Shown: positions 15,348 through 26,219, numbered from the stretch's first letter. The stretch: 64,000 bases of DNA from Brachyhypopomus gauderio (GCF_052324685.1 NC_135223.1:3958431-4022430); one strand, 5' to 3'. The notes: generated by a model from the sequence alone, not told the origin. Program-made: numbers and translations.

Positions 15348-17603
15348 CTAAAGATCTGGAGTAGAGAAGTGGAGATACATTATTATGCTGATTTGTATGC
15401 AAAGGACTTGTGCCTGAGAGGCTTTGAAACAAGAACGTCCGTCCCACAGAGACCTCCCCTTAGCACGTATTTACCACAGTAACACTAGTTCACAGAGAGA
15501 CCTCCCCTTAGCATGTATTTACCACAGTAACACTAGTTCACAGAGAGACCTCCCCTTAGCACGTATTTACCACAGTAAAAATAGTTCACAGAGAGACCTC
15601 CCCTTAGCACGTATTTACCACAGTAACAATAGTTCACAGAGAGACCTCCCCTTAGCACGTATTTACCACAGTAACAATAGTTCACAGAGAGACCTCCCCT
15701 TAGCATGTATTTACCACAGTAACACTAGTTCACAGAGACCTCCCCTTAGCATGTATCTACCACAGTAACAATAGTTCACAGAGAGACCTCCCCTTAGCAC
15801 GTATTTACCACAGTAACAATAGTTCACAGAGAGACCTCCCCTTAGCATGTATTTACCACAGTAACACTAGTTCACAGAGAGACCTCCTCTTAGCACGTAT
15901 TTACCACAGTAACAGTAGTTCACAGAGAGACCTCCCCTTAGCACGTATTTACCACAGTAACACTAGTTCACAGAGAGATCTCCCCTTAGCATGTATTTAC
16001 CACAGTAACAATAATTCACAGAGAGACCTCCCATTAGCACGTATCTACCACAGTAACACTAGTTCACAGAGAGACCTCCCCTTAGCACGTATCTACTACA
16101 GTAACAATAGTTCACAGAGACCTCCCCTTAGCATGTATCTACCACAGTAAAAATAGTTCACAGAGACCTCCCCTTAGCACGTATCTACCACAGTAACAAT
16201 AGTTCACAGAGAGACCTCCCCTTAGCACATATTTACCACAGTAACAGTAGTTCACTGAGAGACCTCCCCTTAGCACGTAACTACCACAGTAACAATAGTT
16301 CACAGAGAGACCTCCCCTTAGCACGTAACTACCACAGTAACAATAGTTCACAGAGAGACCTCCCCTTAGCATGTATCTACCACAGTAACAATAGTTCACA
16401 GAGAGACCTCCCCTTAGCACGTATCTACCACAGTAACAGTAGTTCACAGAGACCTCCCCTTAGCACGTATCTACCACAGTAACAATAGTTCACAGAGCTG
16501 TAGCTAGTTGCTGTCTCCTCCGCCCACAAATATTATACATTGTCTCTCTCACAGTAGACATTTCAGGACACAAAAGATCTTACAAACATCTTGCCATGGT
16601 CATACAGTTCTACCTTTGCAATAGTTGACTAAATGAAGACTTGGAGACATTAACAATTGCAAATCCAACCTGGTAATGTAGACGTCTCGAGGTGCTGCTA
16701 GTTTCCGGGGCCTTTGGTCTTTAGTTGTGGTATGTGAGGCCTGATCAGTCTGCAGACTGTGTGATTGACAAGGAACCGCTGGTCAGAACAGCAAGCAACA
16801 ATGGATACCAATGGGCAAGAGACCATAGTCCCATAGGTATCCATTGCTGCTTGCTGTTCCGATCAGCGGTATCCCTCTTATCTACTCCCTGGGTCGATGT
16901 GGACACACAATCGATTGATAACCATCTTATTGACGATCATTTTTTACTACGTAGGGATTCTGATTATTTAGTAGTGGAACTCTTTAGGTTACTATAGTTC
17001 TTTGGTTATCAACTACTTCTACAGTTTGATATTTGCCTAATTGTTTCTGAACAGTGCACCAAAGTACCGCTTTTGGCACATCTGATGTCTTTGTGTAGCT
17101 CTAATAGATTTGATCTGTTTTGTTTAGTCTCGGGTTGTGCTGTTTATTTTCGTGACGTCAAAACTTCTTTGTTGTGAGACAGCAGAAAGAGGCTTCAGAT
17201 GTTAACACGCTCATCTGGCTACCTGTGTTCTGGGGTCGGCTGTAAAACTTTTGCTAGCTTTACGGCTCATGCGCTAATGAGAGAACACAGCTGTCCAAGA
17301 AACAACCGGACCGAAAGGATTGTGTATAAAATGGGCTTTATTTCCTGAACAGTCTAGTGCATGTAATTACGGTCAAACTGAAGTTGAGCATCATCACTAT
17401 ACATTATAGGAACCTGCACATCTGTATGTTTAGTGAGCCGGAGACAATAATTAAATCCCTTGCAGACGCCCTGGCTGGCATGTCGGTAAAGATAACAACG
17501 TTTCTTGCATATTGCACATGCTTGAGCAAATATGCTGATCACCAATCATCTTTCTGTTCCTTTGACGCACATGCACGCATTTGGACGGACACACACACAC
17601 ACA

Positions 17604-17650
<47 letters not shown>

Positions 17651-18394
17651 GCATTCAGTCCATGTAACACTGGGGTAATAACACCAAACTGGTGATACCA
17701 CTGAACACGCAATCCAATCCGAACCCTGAAATGGACTGTTTGGTTCTTCTCTTCCCAAACATGTAGGCAGACGGGTCCAGGGATGAGCTTATCTGGTTAG
17801 TGAGGGCAGAGTGAGGTTACTGTGTACGCCCAGCAGTATTTAGTCAATGAAGTACCTTCAATATGCAACACTGTGTGTGGCAGAGAGAGCCAGAGGCTGC
17901 AGTAAAAGTTAGAGCATCACTAATTTACACATATGCATGAACTGCAGCACTATGTTCTGATGATCAGCAGATGTGTAAGGAACCCACACACACAGACACA
18001 GACACCTCACTGGTAAAGACTACAAAGTAAATAATCTATAGTAATCTTAAACTTAGATCTACATGCCAGATTGCCACAATCTGTAATAGTTACCAAAGTT
18101 CAGATCAAAGCTTCTGAGACTGAAATTAAGACAGACATGTAATAAAAGACCCCAGCATCCTCAGTGTTGCAGGTGAACTCTTTATGTGTGTGTGTGTGTG
18201 TGTGTGTGAGTGTGTGTCCAGTACTATCCAGTACTCACCAGAACAAGGTTGAATTTCTCCTCTAGCTCTTCCTCTGGGGGTAAGGGCAGTTTAGGGCCTG
18301 AGGGTTGTTTCTCGCCCCCAGGGTGGAGGACACTTTGGGGCCCCTTCACATCTGTCCCAGGGGACACGTCAATACTACCCGCAGCATTCCCCAT
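503..18394 (-). CDS. fmnl1: formin-like protein 1 (5' part, coding exons 1-9)
   Basis: FMNL formins nucleate and elongate actin filaments under Rho-GTPase control; this part encodes the GTPase-binding and start of the FH3/armadillo (diaphanous-inhibitory) region. Coding exons on the minus strand: 18394-18239, 8472-8389, 7284-7204, 6974-6901, 4925-4842, 4733-4611, 3808-3721, 2080-2004 and 596-503. All have GT/AG ends and phases that join in frame. The protein starts MGNAAGS (N-myristoylation type, as in FMNL1), then shows [109 protein letters not shown] and [20 protein letters not shown]. The YDIENSDSG segment after SFAQ is closer to FMNL1 (YDMEST) than to FMNL2/3 (FDFE). Intron 1 is about 9.8 kb. 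The FH1 and FH2 domains would lie beyond the left edge. The family is certain; the fmnl1 assignment is strong; the a/b copy is undecided. Confidence 0.93.
674..1860 (-). mobile_element. Tc1/mariner element relic in fmnl1 intron 8
   Basis: Inverted ends begin ATTGCCAAA near 675 and match the reverse complement of TTTGGCAAT near 1851-1859; both sit beside TA. Transposase remains read on the minus strand in separate pieces: an N-terminal helix-turn-helix part at 1777-1592, a middle part at 1554-1360 and a C-terminal part at 1035-751 with the DDE-region motif [15 protein letters not shown]. The pieces are in different frames, so the transposase is dead. It lies in the same orientation as fmnl1. 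Confidence 0.85.
1950..2000. repeat. CA microsatellite
   Basis: A (CA)n tract with small interruptions lies a few bases downstream of the fmnl1 exon 8 donor. Confidence 0.85.
2575..2660 (+). mobile_element. SINE/LINE 3' tail
   Basis: It carries the common fish tail TAGGGAGTTTTTCCTTGCCA followed by AAAAGCGCTATATAAATAAA and a TTGATTGATT tail. A longer relative lies at 51960-52180. It is located in fmnl1 intron 7 and has no coding content. Confidence 0.6.
2740..2945. repeat. tandem repeat, about 13 bp
   Basis: Degenerate tandem copies of a unit like ATAACTCTGGAGT fill about 200 bp of fmnl1 intron 7. The rest of the intron (2661-3720) shows no recognisable feature. Confidence 0.7.
4175..4266. 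repeat. GA/GT microsatellite
   Basis: A pure (GA)n tract of about 80 bp runs into a short (GT)n tract, within fmnl1 intron 6. The ORFs across it are low-complexity artefacts. Confidence 0.95.
4502..4567. repeat. CA microsatellite
   Basis: A pure (AC)n tract of about 65 bp, about 45 bp downstream (minus direction) of the fmnl1 exon 6 donor. Confidence 0.95.
5690..6752 (-). mobile_element. Tc1/mariner element relic with internal deletion
   Basis: The right end carries the familiar GTGTACCTAATAAAGTGGCC end of a fish Tc1 family, ending near 6752. The minus ORF at 6603-6370 is the transposase N-terminus, with a helix-turn-helix region ([20 protein letters not shown]). Towards 5690 the sequence corresponds to the transposase C-terminal half. 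From my memory of the family, a segment is missing near 6218, where the text jumps from a TTTCATGTTG stretch straight to TTCTTAGCTG. The left terminal repeat is not recognisable. It sits in fmnl1 intron 4 and is not functional. Confidence 0.85.
7090..7155. repeat. CA-rich microsatellites
   Basis: Two (CA)n tracts split by a short unique stretch, in fmnl1 intron 3. Further tracts flank exon 3: (GT)n at 7400-7432 and (CT)n at 7500-7536. Confidence 0.85.
8320..8388. repeat. CA/GT microsatellite abutting the fmnl1 exon 2 donor
   Basis: About 68 bp of pure (AC)n on the plus strand. On the gene strand it is (GT)n and begins exactly at the exon 2/intron 2 boundary (CAG then GTGTGT), so the repeat itself supplies the splice donor. 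Confidence 0.95.
9629..9812. mobile_element. hAT-type MITE, 184 bp
   Basis: It begins CAGAGGTGGGC and ends GCCCACTTCTG, with imperfect terminal inverted repeats of about 45 bp. It is flanked by a perfect 8-bp duplication AATATCAC at 9621-9628 and 9813-9820, as expected for hAT insertion. It is non-coding and lies in fmnl1 intron 1. A partial relative occurs at about 51065-51130. Confidence 0.85.
9821..13095. other. fmnl1 intron 1, mostly featureless stretch
   Basis: No gene is recognised. It holds a (CT)n(CA)n tract at 11270-11353, a GA-rich patch at 11805-11890, a (CA)n tract at 12002-12042 and a (GT)n tract near 12662-12685. The short ORFs here look random or come from these tracts. Confidence 0.5.
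13100..13513. repeat. minisatellite, about 33-bp unit
   Basis: About a dozen copies of a 28-33-bp unit with core GGAGACACTGAGTGAGGAAT. The 33-bp copies keep one frame open and would read as an 11-residue repeat (METLSEESQ...), but nothing suggests it is translated. It lies in fmnl1 intron 1. Confidence 0.9.
13514..15270. other. fmnl1 intron 1, no feature recognised
   Basis: AT-rich intron sequence. The 66-residue plus ORF at 13843-14043 has no recognisable motif and I see no splice context for it. Confidence 0.4.
15275..15345. repeat. GT/GA compound microsatellite
   Basis: A (GT)n tract is followed directly by about 55 bp of (GA)n. Confidence 0.95.
15444..16497. repeat. minisatellite, 48-bp unit, about 22 copies
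   Basis: Head-to-tail copies of a 48-bp unit (46 bp where one GA is lost) containing GACCTCCCCTTAGCACGTAT and ACCACAGTAACAATAGTT. Variants alternate at a few fixed positions (cacg/catg; attt/atct; caat/cact), suggesting expansion in blocks. The ORFs on both strands are artefacts of the 3-divisible period. Confidence 0.97.
16776..16869. repeat. 94-nt near-perfect hairpin
   Basis: Arms 16776-16809 and 16836-16869 are 34 nt each and pair with 31 Watson-Crick pairs, one G-U and two mismatches. Within the 26-nt loop, ATGGG and CCCAT can extend the stem. The size and shape resemble a pre-miRNA or a tiny foldback MITE. It lies in fmnl1 intron 1. No known miRNA was recognised. Confidence 0.7.
16870..18238. 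other. fmnl1 intron 1, proximal part
   Basis: No coding feature is seen. A CA/CG microsatellite lies at 17588-17650. A (GT)n tract at 18183-18220 sits about 20 bp inside the intron 1 donor. Confidence 0.5.
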
Positions 18395-20397
18395 GGTGCA
18401 CTGTCAGTCACACACACTCGCTTGTGTCAGCAAATACAGCCTCATGGGACGCAAAATGTGGCCCTCACAGATTCAGCCACACCCCGCAACTTCACACCAT
18501 CAAACCCGATCGCAGAGGACAGTTTCCGAGGACAGGTCGGAACATCCACCTGGAGAAGAATTTTATAATGAATCTAAAAATCCCAAGGTTCACTTTGGGA
18601 GTCTAATTAAATCCAACCAGAATTGTTTAATTCCAAGTGAGTGGCACTCCAGTGACAAGAGAATCTTAGCTCTGCTTTTAGTGACAGCAAAGTTTTTCTG
18701 ATTGTTAGTCCCTCAAAAAATGAATCCTTCTAAATTCCTCTCACTTACACTTCAATTTAGAATTGAGCAAATAAAAAGTAAGAAGTCGTGAATATTAAAT
18801 ATTATGTCAAGAACAGACCAGGATCACAAGGATCCAGGAACGGGAGACGAGCCCAATCAGAGATGAGTGAGAGAGACAAGAGAGACAAAAAATACATTCA
18901 TCTGAAATAGCTCAGCAGTCTCAGGTCCAGTTCTGTCGTTCTGGGTTCAAATGTGCTCCTACAGGCTCCCACAGTCCACCGTGGAGAGAGTGACAGAGGC
19001 AGGTAGAAGAGAGGACTGAGAAAGACTGTGAGCACTCCCTCACTGGACCAGCATATGCAGACAGAGCAACTCGCAAGAATTTCCACTGGGTCCTAATGCC
19101 ATTTGATTTACCTGACGTTTCTGCTCAGCTTCTGTGCTTTTGCTGGTATAACAAGAGGTTCCTAAGAGTTTAGAAGTTTCTAAATATGACTTCTCACAAA
19201 CAGGTGTTACTCATTTGTTGGAGGACTTTCTACAGAGTTCTTTGTGGAGATTTTACAGTAAGTGTAAATACTAAGGTTAATACACTGTACCTAAATACTA
19301 TTTTAGGTCTACACATAACCAATCTTAACAAAGGCATTTATTGGAGTTTATAAAGTTAAATGGTTGTTATTAGTATAAAGTGATAATTATATATAATTAA
19401 TTATTAACATGCTAGATATTGACCTTGTAATTTGTATATAGTGCAAATAACCTTGATAATGTTTTCTGACTTTAATATGCAGGTGCTACTAAAGACCTTG
19501 GTGAACTGTATCACGTATGTTACATTGTAAGATGAGTTAGAAAGAACACTGCAGTGTTACAGCTCTTCAAGACTGCATGCTTGCTGAATAGGCCAAACCA
19601 AGACAAATGATAGTTTGGTGCCATCTAGTGTTGCTAACAGATCAGATCAGAGAGCAGAGGTTTCTTAAAACCCTTTAGCACTTTTTAAAATAAACTTAAT
19701 TGCACCAGTTTGCCAACTTTCAAGGAGCAATAAGTCCTTCTTAACACTACAAAGTAACAAACAAGTTATTTTCAACAAGTGATTTTCTCTCACATAAAGT
19801 TTAAGAAGCAAACTGCTCTATAGACCTGCCAGTGTAGGGGCAGTGTAGACCTGCCAACCATCCTGGTCATTTGCTGTAATGTCAGCTCCTCAATCACCAA
19901 GCTGTGTAACATCCTGGAGCTAAGAGATGGACACAAATGCTGAGGAGAGCAGGGTTTATTAGCTGGGGTACTGACGACTACCACCAGTAACCTCCTCTAG
20001 CTGAGCCGTACAGACCCAGAGGGTAGGAGAGAGACAAGGCATAATTAATTCAAATAAAGACACCTTTAGAACCCAAAACCCAGATAGAACAACTCAGATA
20101 GCAAAATAAAAGGACTACAATAAATACAAGAGCTAAAAACACAGGAGAGACAAGAAGCATAAAGACAAAGGAACAACATGCCCAATTGTTGTAAAAGACA
20201 CAGGAACAAACCAAACATAAGTTCAGACTAGGAATACTAACACAAGCAAACTAACACAAGGAGAATGACACAATTAACATACAACCAGGGACTGAAACAC
20301 AGGGAGTATAAGTATCAAACCAATTAAGACATAAACCAGAAACACCTGAGAGGAAAGCAAGGGAGGCGGGACAGACAAGACAAGGTGAGGAACAATG
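18395..20397. other. intergenic / fmnl1 5' region
   Basis: Upstream of the fmnl1 start codon. 5' UTR and promoter are expected here but no clear TATA box or CpG island was identified. From about 19990 to 20395 lies A-rich, ACA-rich sequence of the type seen in dispersed fish repeats; the family was not identified. Confidence 0.4.
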
Positions 20398-20967
20398 GAA
20401 GACATGGACAGGACTGACTGGGGAACGGATCTAGACAAGGTTAAACAGAAGACATGGACAGGACTGACTGGGGAACGGATCTAGACAAGGTTAAACAGAA
20501 GACATGGACAGGACTGACTGGGGAACGGATCTAGACAAGGTTAAACAGAAGACATGGACAGGACTGACTGGGGAACGGATCTAGACAAGGTTAAACAGAA
20601 GACATGGACAGGACTGACTGGGGAACGAATCTAGACAAGGTTAAACAGAAGACATGGACAGGACTGACTGGGGAACGGATCTAGACATGGTTAAACAGAA
20701 GACATGGACAGGACTGACTGGGGAACGGATCTAGATATGGTTCAACAGAAGACATGGACAGGACTGACTGGGGAACGGATCTAGATATGGTTAAACAGAA
20801 GACATGGACAGGACTGACTGGGGAACGGATCTAGACATGGTTAAACAGAAGATATGGACAGGACTGACTGGGGAACGGATCTAGACATGGTTAAACAGAA
20901 GACAAGGACTGGAATGACTGGGGAACGGATCTAGACAAGGTTAAACAGAAGACATGGACAGGACTGA
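20398..20967. repeat. minisatellite, 50-bp unit, about 11 copies
   Basis: Very uniform 50-bp units containing ACATGGACAGGACTGACTGG and GGAACGGATCTAGACA. Copies differ at only a few bases (caagg/catgg, gacatgg/gatatgg), so the array is young. Confidence 0.97.
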
Positions 20968-22193
20968 CAGCAGGAGTGGATCCATATGTGACAGCTCTCT
21001 TTATTTGGAGGCTGAACGTGATTTTTTTTCATGTAGCTGCATTATACAATGTATTTATTGAATAAATTATATACACCATTAAATATAAATTTGTGGCTAT
21101 ATTTATCATAAACTCCTAACAGTATATGAACAGTATATGGAAGACTTTAACCTTATTTAATCATAATGAATGACTGGTTATTCTGGTATGATCACCAGTA
21201 TAATGGTCAGCCTTCATTTGTGAACCAACCTAACCAAAAATTAAGTCCTGTTAGTCTTCACAGGTGTACCAGGCACAGGGCAACACTGACTTTGCAACAA
21301 TCAACCTTTTTACTCAGACTGAGTGTCCAAAATGTTCCCCCCTTTTAAATTTAGAACTAAATTTTCTCATGGAAATAATGATTTTTTAAAAGTGCACAGC
21401 TTAGGGGATAAAATCACGTCAACTTTATTAATATAGTCTGTTCAAGAGCATGCAGTTTTAACATTAAGACTCAGTGGGAACAGACACACTGAGCGGGCAA
21501 GAAAGAGCCGGATTTATTAACAAAAGAAAGATTAGACTGCAGCAAACTAAGACAAACTAACACTCGGGCACCGGGGCAACATGACATGAGGACAAGACAT
21601 ATGAACTAGGAAGGAGGATATCTGAGACAACCATAATACAGGGGAGTTGTCATGGAAATTCTGTGTCATAGCAACCGGGGCCTCTCTGTAAGGATAATTA
21701 TGAGCTCGGAGAATGTCAGCAAGAGTAACACAAGTACACAGGTTTGTCATGACACAAAATGCTAGTTTATTCTCATTTCTTCAGTCCACAATTCAATATG
21801 ATTATTGCAAATCATACTTGCAACCAAATTACTGCTGGAGTCCTTCCTCCTTCCTCCATGTCTCCCTTCACCCCCCATGCCTTTCTTCAGTGCTTACGTG
21901 TTACCAGAATGTAAAACAGTCTGGCCCCACTTTTCACACAGGATGCAGGGTGAAGTCATGATCCCTAAACCTATTCCTCCACCTTCTCCTCCAGCTCCTC
22001 CACCGACAACTACACCTAACCAAACTGAACAAAGAAACAAGAAATGATCAAACTAGGCAAACTAAACATAGGATGCGTTTACAACTTTTACTTTTGTTAT
22101 TGAACCTGCCACCACCTGAATAATTTATCTTTAAGGTCAACAAGACTCAAGAGGGAGTTCGTTTCTATTTGGATCGCCCAGTTTACGAAATTA
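20968..22193. other. intergenic, no gene recognised
   Basis: AT-rich unique sequence, then at 21490-21760 an ACA/GACA-rich stretch resembling dispersed fish repeats. The plus ORFs at 21713-22047 show no domain. Confidence 0.4.
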
Positions 22194-23016
22194 TTACGTT
22201 AGTCCCATCTGACTCGGCCATGGGGTTACATGAGGATGAATTTTTGTACAGCGGCCATATGCTATGTTGCCAGCTTCAAAACAACCAAGATATATGGCAA
22301 CCAGTCTCCCATTACAGAAAACAGGTGTGCCACTGTCACCGTACCAGCCTGAGGCAGATATTACAAACTCATATTCATACATTTGACCCTTCATGTTATC
22401 ACTGGGATTCATGATTTTACAATTTACACGTTGAAGGCCTGAATCTGTCAACCTATAAAAATATATTTCTTGACCAGTTACTTCAGAAATGTGATTCTGT
22501 AAGCCGTCACCCAGAAGACTGGTATCACCCTTCAATTTAACAAAAGCTTGATCTCTGTCTGGATACGTGTTACAATATTCTGAAAACTCGGCACAATAGA
22601 TCAGCACACCATGTGTCATGGGGAAATGAACATATATATCAGAATCATGGTGATTTTCAACAACATGAAAGGCAGTCAAGATATGACCATTTCCATAATA
22701 GCAACCAAGACCAGAAATTAGTTTTTTTTCTTTTATGATGTTGATAATGCATAATGCAAAATGCAGTTTATGTGATATTCGCAGGTCCTTGACAGGCACA
22801 AATTCTGGGCCAAGTTTTGATTTCAGGTTAGTGTAAGCAATAGAGAATAGATGGTAATCAGTTTCTATGCTAGTATTGATATGAAGTGTCTTGTGTATAT
22901 TAATATACTTAAGGGCTAATTGTTTAAATAGAAGCTGGTAGTGAACGGGTTCTCTGACATTGGCACTATTGATGAAAGTCAATGCTGCACCCAGAATCTT
23001 GGTTTTATTGGAATCC

Positions 23017-23056
<40 letters not shown>

Positions 23057-23577
23057 AATGGGGGGGTGGGTGGGGGGGGTATGGGTTAAGAAAACAACTT
23101 GAAAATATTTAGCTTGACAGCAGAATGAGTTTAACTGGACTGATCCAGAATCAGTTTTGTTCTAACCTCTTCATCTCTGCTCCTCAACTTTTCAAAAAGT
23201 GAATCTGCAGTCCATCTGGTCTTAGAAACCTTTAGCGTAAACACAGTCTTCACACAGCGCACATATTGGTTCACCTCAAAAGAAAACATCAGAACTGGAG
23301 ATGAATCTAGGAACCACCATTTAACATGCTCAGAGAACGATGAATCTAAGCTACAGAAGATATTGAAGACACATATTTTTGTGGGAGGTTAATGCATGCA
23401 TTCACCATTTGAAGCAACTCCAATGATATTGGTTTCCCATGAACATCTGGATCTTCATCCATAAAGATGAAGACATAGATAAGCTGCAGGAATTTGTTTT
23501 GCAAGTTATCATTAGAAGCTTTCTCTTCGACAACAGAGACCACCATTGTATCAGGTCCTGCAGTGATCGTTGTTTTG
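22194..23577 (-). CDS. FAM111-like trypsin-like serine protease (3' exons)
   Basis: The terminal exon at 23015-22194 has a clear trypsin-like fold signature. The histidine is in GNGHILTAFHVV, an aspartate in YPDRDQAFVKLKG and the serine in GWYGDSGTPVFCNGRLVAIY; order and spacing fit the FAM111 C-terminal protease, but other intracellular trypsin-like proteins are possible. The exon starts after a CT-rich tract ending TAG. The upstream exon 23350-23167 (reading SEHVKWWFLDSSPVLMFSFE, then FEKLRSRDEE before a GTTAGA donor) joins it in phase 0. A further candidate exon begins at 23577 after a strong polypyrimidine tract and reads GPDTMVVSVVEEKASNDNL, but its donor into the next exon could not be settled and a frame change falls near 23350. 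The N-terminal start was not found. The gene may therefore be a live locus with a missed intron or a decaying copy. Confidence 0.55.
23018..23052. repeat. GA microsatellite at the protease exon acceptor
   Basis: On the gene strand this is (CT)n and forms the polypyrimidine tract of the terminal-exon acceptor of the FAM111-like gene. Confidence 0.85.
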
Positions 23578-23789
23578 CTAAAAGAAAAAAAGAGATGCAA
23601 GGGACATTTCTAAAAGCAACACTATTAAAAGTCTAAACAGACTGCTTTGCCATGAGCAATCCATTGTGTCTTTTTTCAAATAACCAGCCAAACCAGCTGA
23701 ATCACTTTCATGACTTGTCTACCATGTAACTCTCTCACTATGTTTCCTTCCTTCCCTAAGTGTAATGCACCCTGTGGCATTGTGTTTGT

Positions 23790-24152
23790 GCAGGACCAAC
23801 AGGTTTAAAAACTCCTTTGTCCTTCATGCCATCAGACTGTACAACTGCTCTTTGCAGGGGAGGAGGGCTCACAGGAACTGATCAAAACAATAACCGGACT
23901 ACATACAATAACTTTAAAGGCTCACTAAAACATAACCAGTGCACTAATATTTTAAACAGAGTGCAGTAGTTATAATTATGTGCAATACCTCTTCTGCTGG
24001 ACACTTTGGCTTGTATATTCTATTGTTTCTTATTATTTATTTATTATTAGTATTATTGTAATAATGCTGCTGGAATCTTAATTTCTCTGAGGGAAACATC
24101 CCAAAGGGATCAATAAAGATCCATCCATCCATCCATCCATCTGTCCATCCAA
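23790..24152 (+). mobile_element. LINE 3' end (L2/Rex1-like tail)
   Basis: The stretch reads as the degenerate C-terminus of a LINE ORF2 (RTNRFKNSFVLHAIRLYN...). It is followed by a 3' UTR and the typical fish end GGGATCAATAAAGATCCATC with tandem ATCC repeats. It is 5'-truncated; the reverse transcriptase domain is absent. Confidence 0.7.
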
Positions 24153-26219
24153 GTATCGAACACACTTCGCCCTTTACAAATACTTCTTAAACTGAGAGAA
24201 TTTGATTATTACTGTAATAGCTGAGAAAACGTTTCTTTAAATTATTTATAAATACTGATGTATTTAGAGATGATGAATTCGATGCCAAACTAATTACCTA
24301 ACCCCGAGGCTAGCTCGTTTTCTTTTTAGCTGTCCAGCTAGTGTCAATACTGCCAAAACTGCCAAATAAAAATGCTATCAAATGAACTATAATTAAAAAT
24401 ATATATATATCTCTTTGTCATCTGGCTGATTCTAATCAAGTATACCAGAGAAACAAAATAGATATTACCTGTGTTGCATCCTTACTGTGCAACGCCTGCA
24501 CACTCTTTCTCGGTTACAGGCTTGGGCTTCCACATACCTGAGAATGGCGTCACCTGTCTGACGCGTCTGACGCATATATAAGGATCCCGAAAACGCTGTA
24601 CAGAAGCCTTTTTGTGTTTTGTGCTCAACTCTGTGTTAACTTGTATTACCTCATACCAGGTGCAGGGGTGGGTTGTTGTTTGTTCTTGTAGTTTGGGGTT
24701 TGTCTCGGTTTTGTGGCCTGGTAAATGGCTGGAAGTGCCCATGAGAGAGCAGGAGGACTGGCTGCGTGGCCTCTAGGACACTCAGAGTGGCCAGAGAGAC
24801 GACCTCTGAGGCAGGCAAGACAGCCTCTAGAGACCTCTGGACAGCCTCTGGAGCAGGGAGAAGAACAGGTCTGGCATGAGGCTTTGGCTATAAAGCTGAC
24901 AGAGGGACAGAGTGGCGACATCCCTGGTGGCAAGAGGCACAGAATGAATAGCAACAGGAAGTGGCTGGCAGTGACATCCTCAATAGTGCCATCTGGACAT
25001 GACCTGTGTGGCACAACCTGCACTGAGGTTTGGCACAGACTCCAGAGGATGGTGAATTAACAGGGAACCTGGAGAAAAGACCCATGCACCATCCCTCAGT
25101 CCCATAATCCCATAATCCCACTTCCATAATCTCACACTCCTACCTGAAAGTACAATGGGGTGGGCCTGATGTGTCTTGAGGGCCAACGCTCGTTTCACTC
25201 ATATAGCCAGTCTAGAGTGTCTAGCCACTTACACTGTCCTCCGCAGTTTGGTCTGGCAACGGCAAGTAAGTGGCAGCCTCCTTAATAGTGTTGGCCAAAT
25301 CCATCTTCTGCATGCTTAATATGGTCAGTTCTTCCATATTGAGAGACAGAAATAGAGACTGGACGTAAGTGCAGGAGAGGATTGATCCCAAAACAAATGA
25401 CCGAAGCAGACCAAAACACAAAACCAAAGGAAAAGACCATACGTACCTCCACAGAGTAACTGACATCAGACTAAACAAAACACAGGGCTTAAATACAGAC
25501 TATCAGCGGTCAAACTAGACACAGGTAAACTCAATCAAGGGCAGGAAACAAGGAGCCTTGGAAAATGTAACCAAGGGAAAACCAGGAACTGGAACGAAAA
25601 CAAGACACGAGAAGGCATTGCCATGGGAACCACAACATGAAGGATGGGGTGATTGTGACACTGACTTTGATGTCTGGTACTGGTGTTCAGAGGAAAGGAA
25701 GTACGTACACGCTTCCCTTTCTTTGAACGTGTCACTACCACTTTGAACTGCTTTGAAAAGCTTCAGGTCCATTTTTATTACAGTGCTAGCTATTTGGTAA
25801 AGCACATGAAGTATGTTCATCTCTCACCCTCTAACAGTATAGACTATGAGATTATGAAAGCCCCTGTACTTAGTGCATATGAGTTAGTCCACCAAGCTTA
25901 GAGACAAAGCGTCAGACAACTAGAAAAACATGTCCGTCAAACTTAACTTACACGTAAGAACGTGTGTGTTTGGAGGAGTTTTAAAAACTGCTGTCCTTCA
26001 CAAATAGTTTATCTCAGTTAACAGAAGGTGTCGATCTTATCGCAAGCAGCTGTGATGGCAGATGGATTTGTGCTGACACATAAAGTTTGCATCTTCATCT
26101 GCAACTAAAAGAGGTGCAACTAGTCTCTAGTATCTGTTGTTACTCTCTCTTTATGGCTAAGCTGTTCATATGGATGTATACAGAGACCACATAAATGTTC
26201 AAAAGAAACCTCTTTTATT
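24153..26219. other. intergenic, repeat-like, no gene recognised
   Basis: A TATA-like ATATATAAGG at about 24574 is followed about 80 bp later by a donor-like CCAG/GTGCAG, reminiscent of an LTR or promoter, but no retroviral-type coding follows. The 111-residue plus ORF at 24725-25060 has no recognisable domain. At 25340-25660 there is ACA/CAA-rich sequence similar in style to dispersed fish repeats. Confidence 0.35.

Noticed and set aside
15444..16497. CRISPR-like regular repeat array
   Set aside because: Units are contiguous with no unique spacers and the DNA is vertebrate; it is a minisatellite.
24725..25060. 111-residue plus ORF
   Set aside because: No recognisable domain, low-complexity Arg/Gly/Glu composition and no splice partner; the segment looks like repeat DNA.
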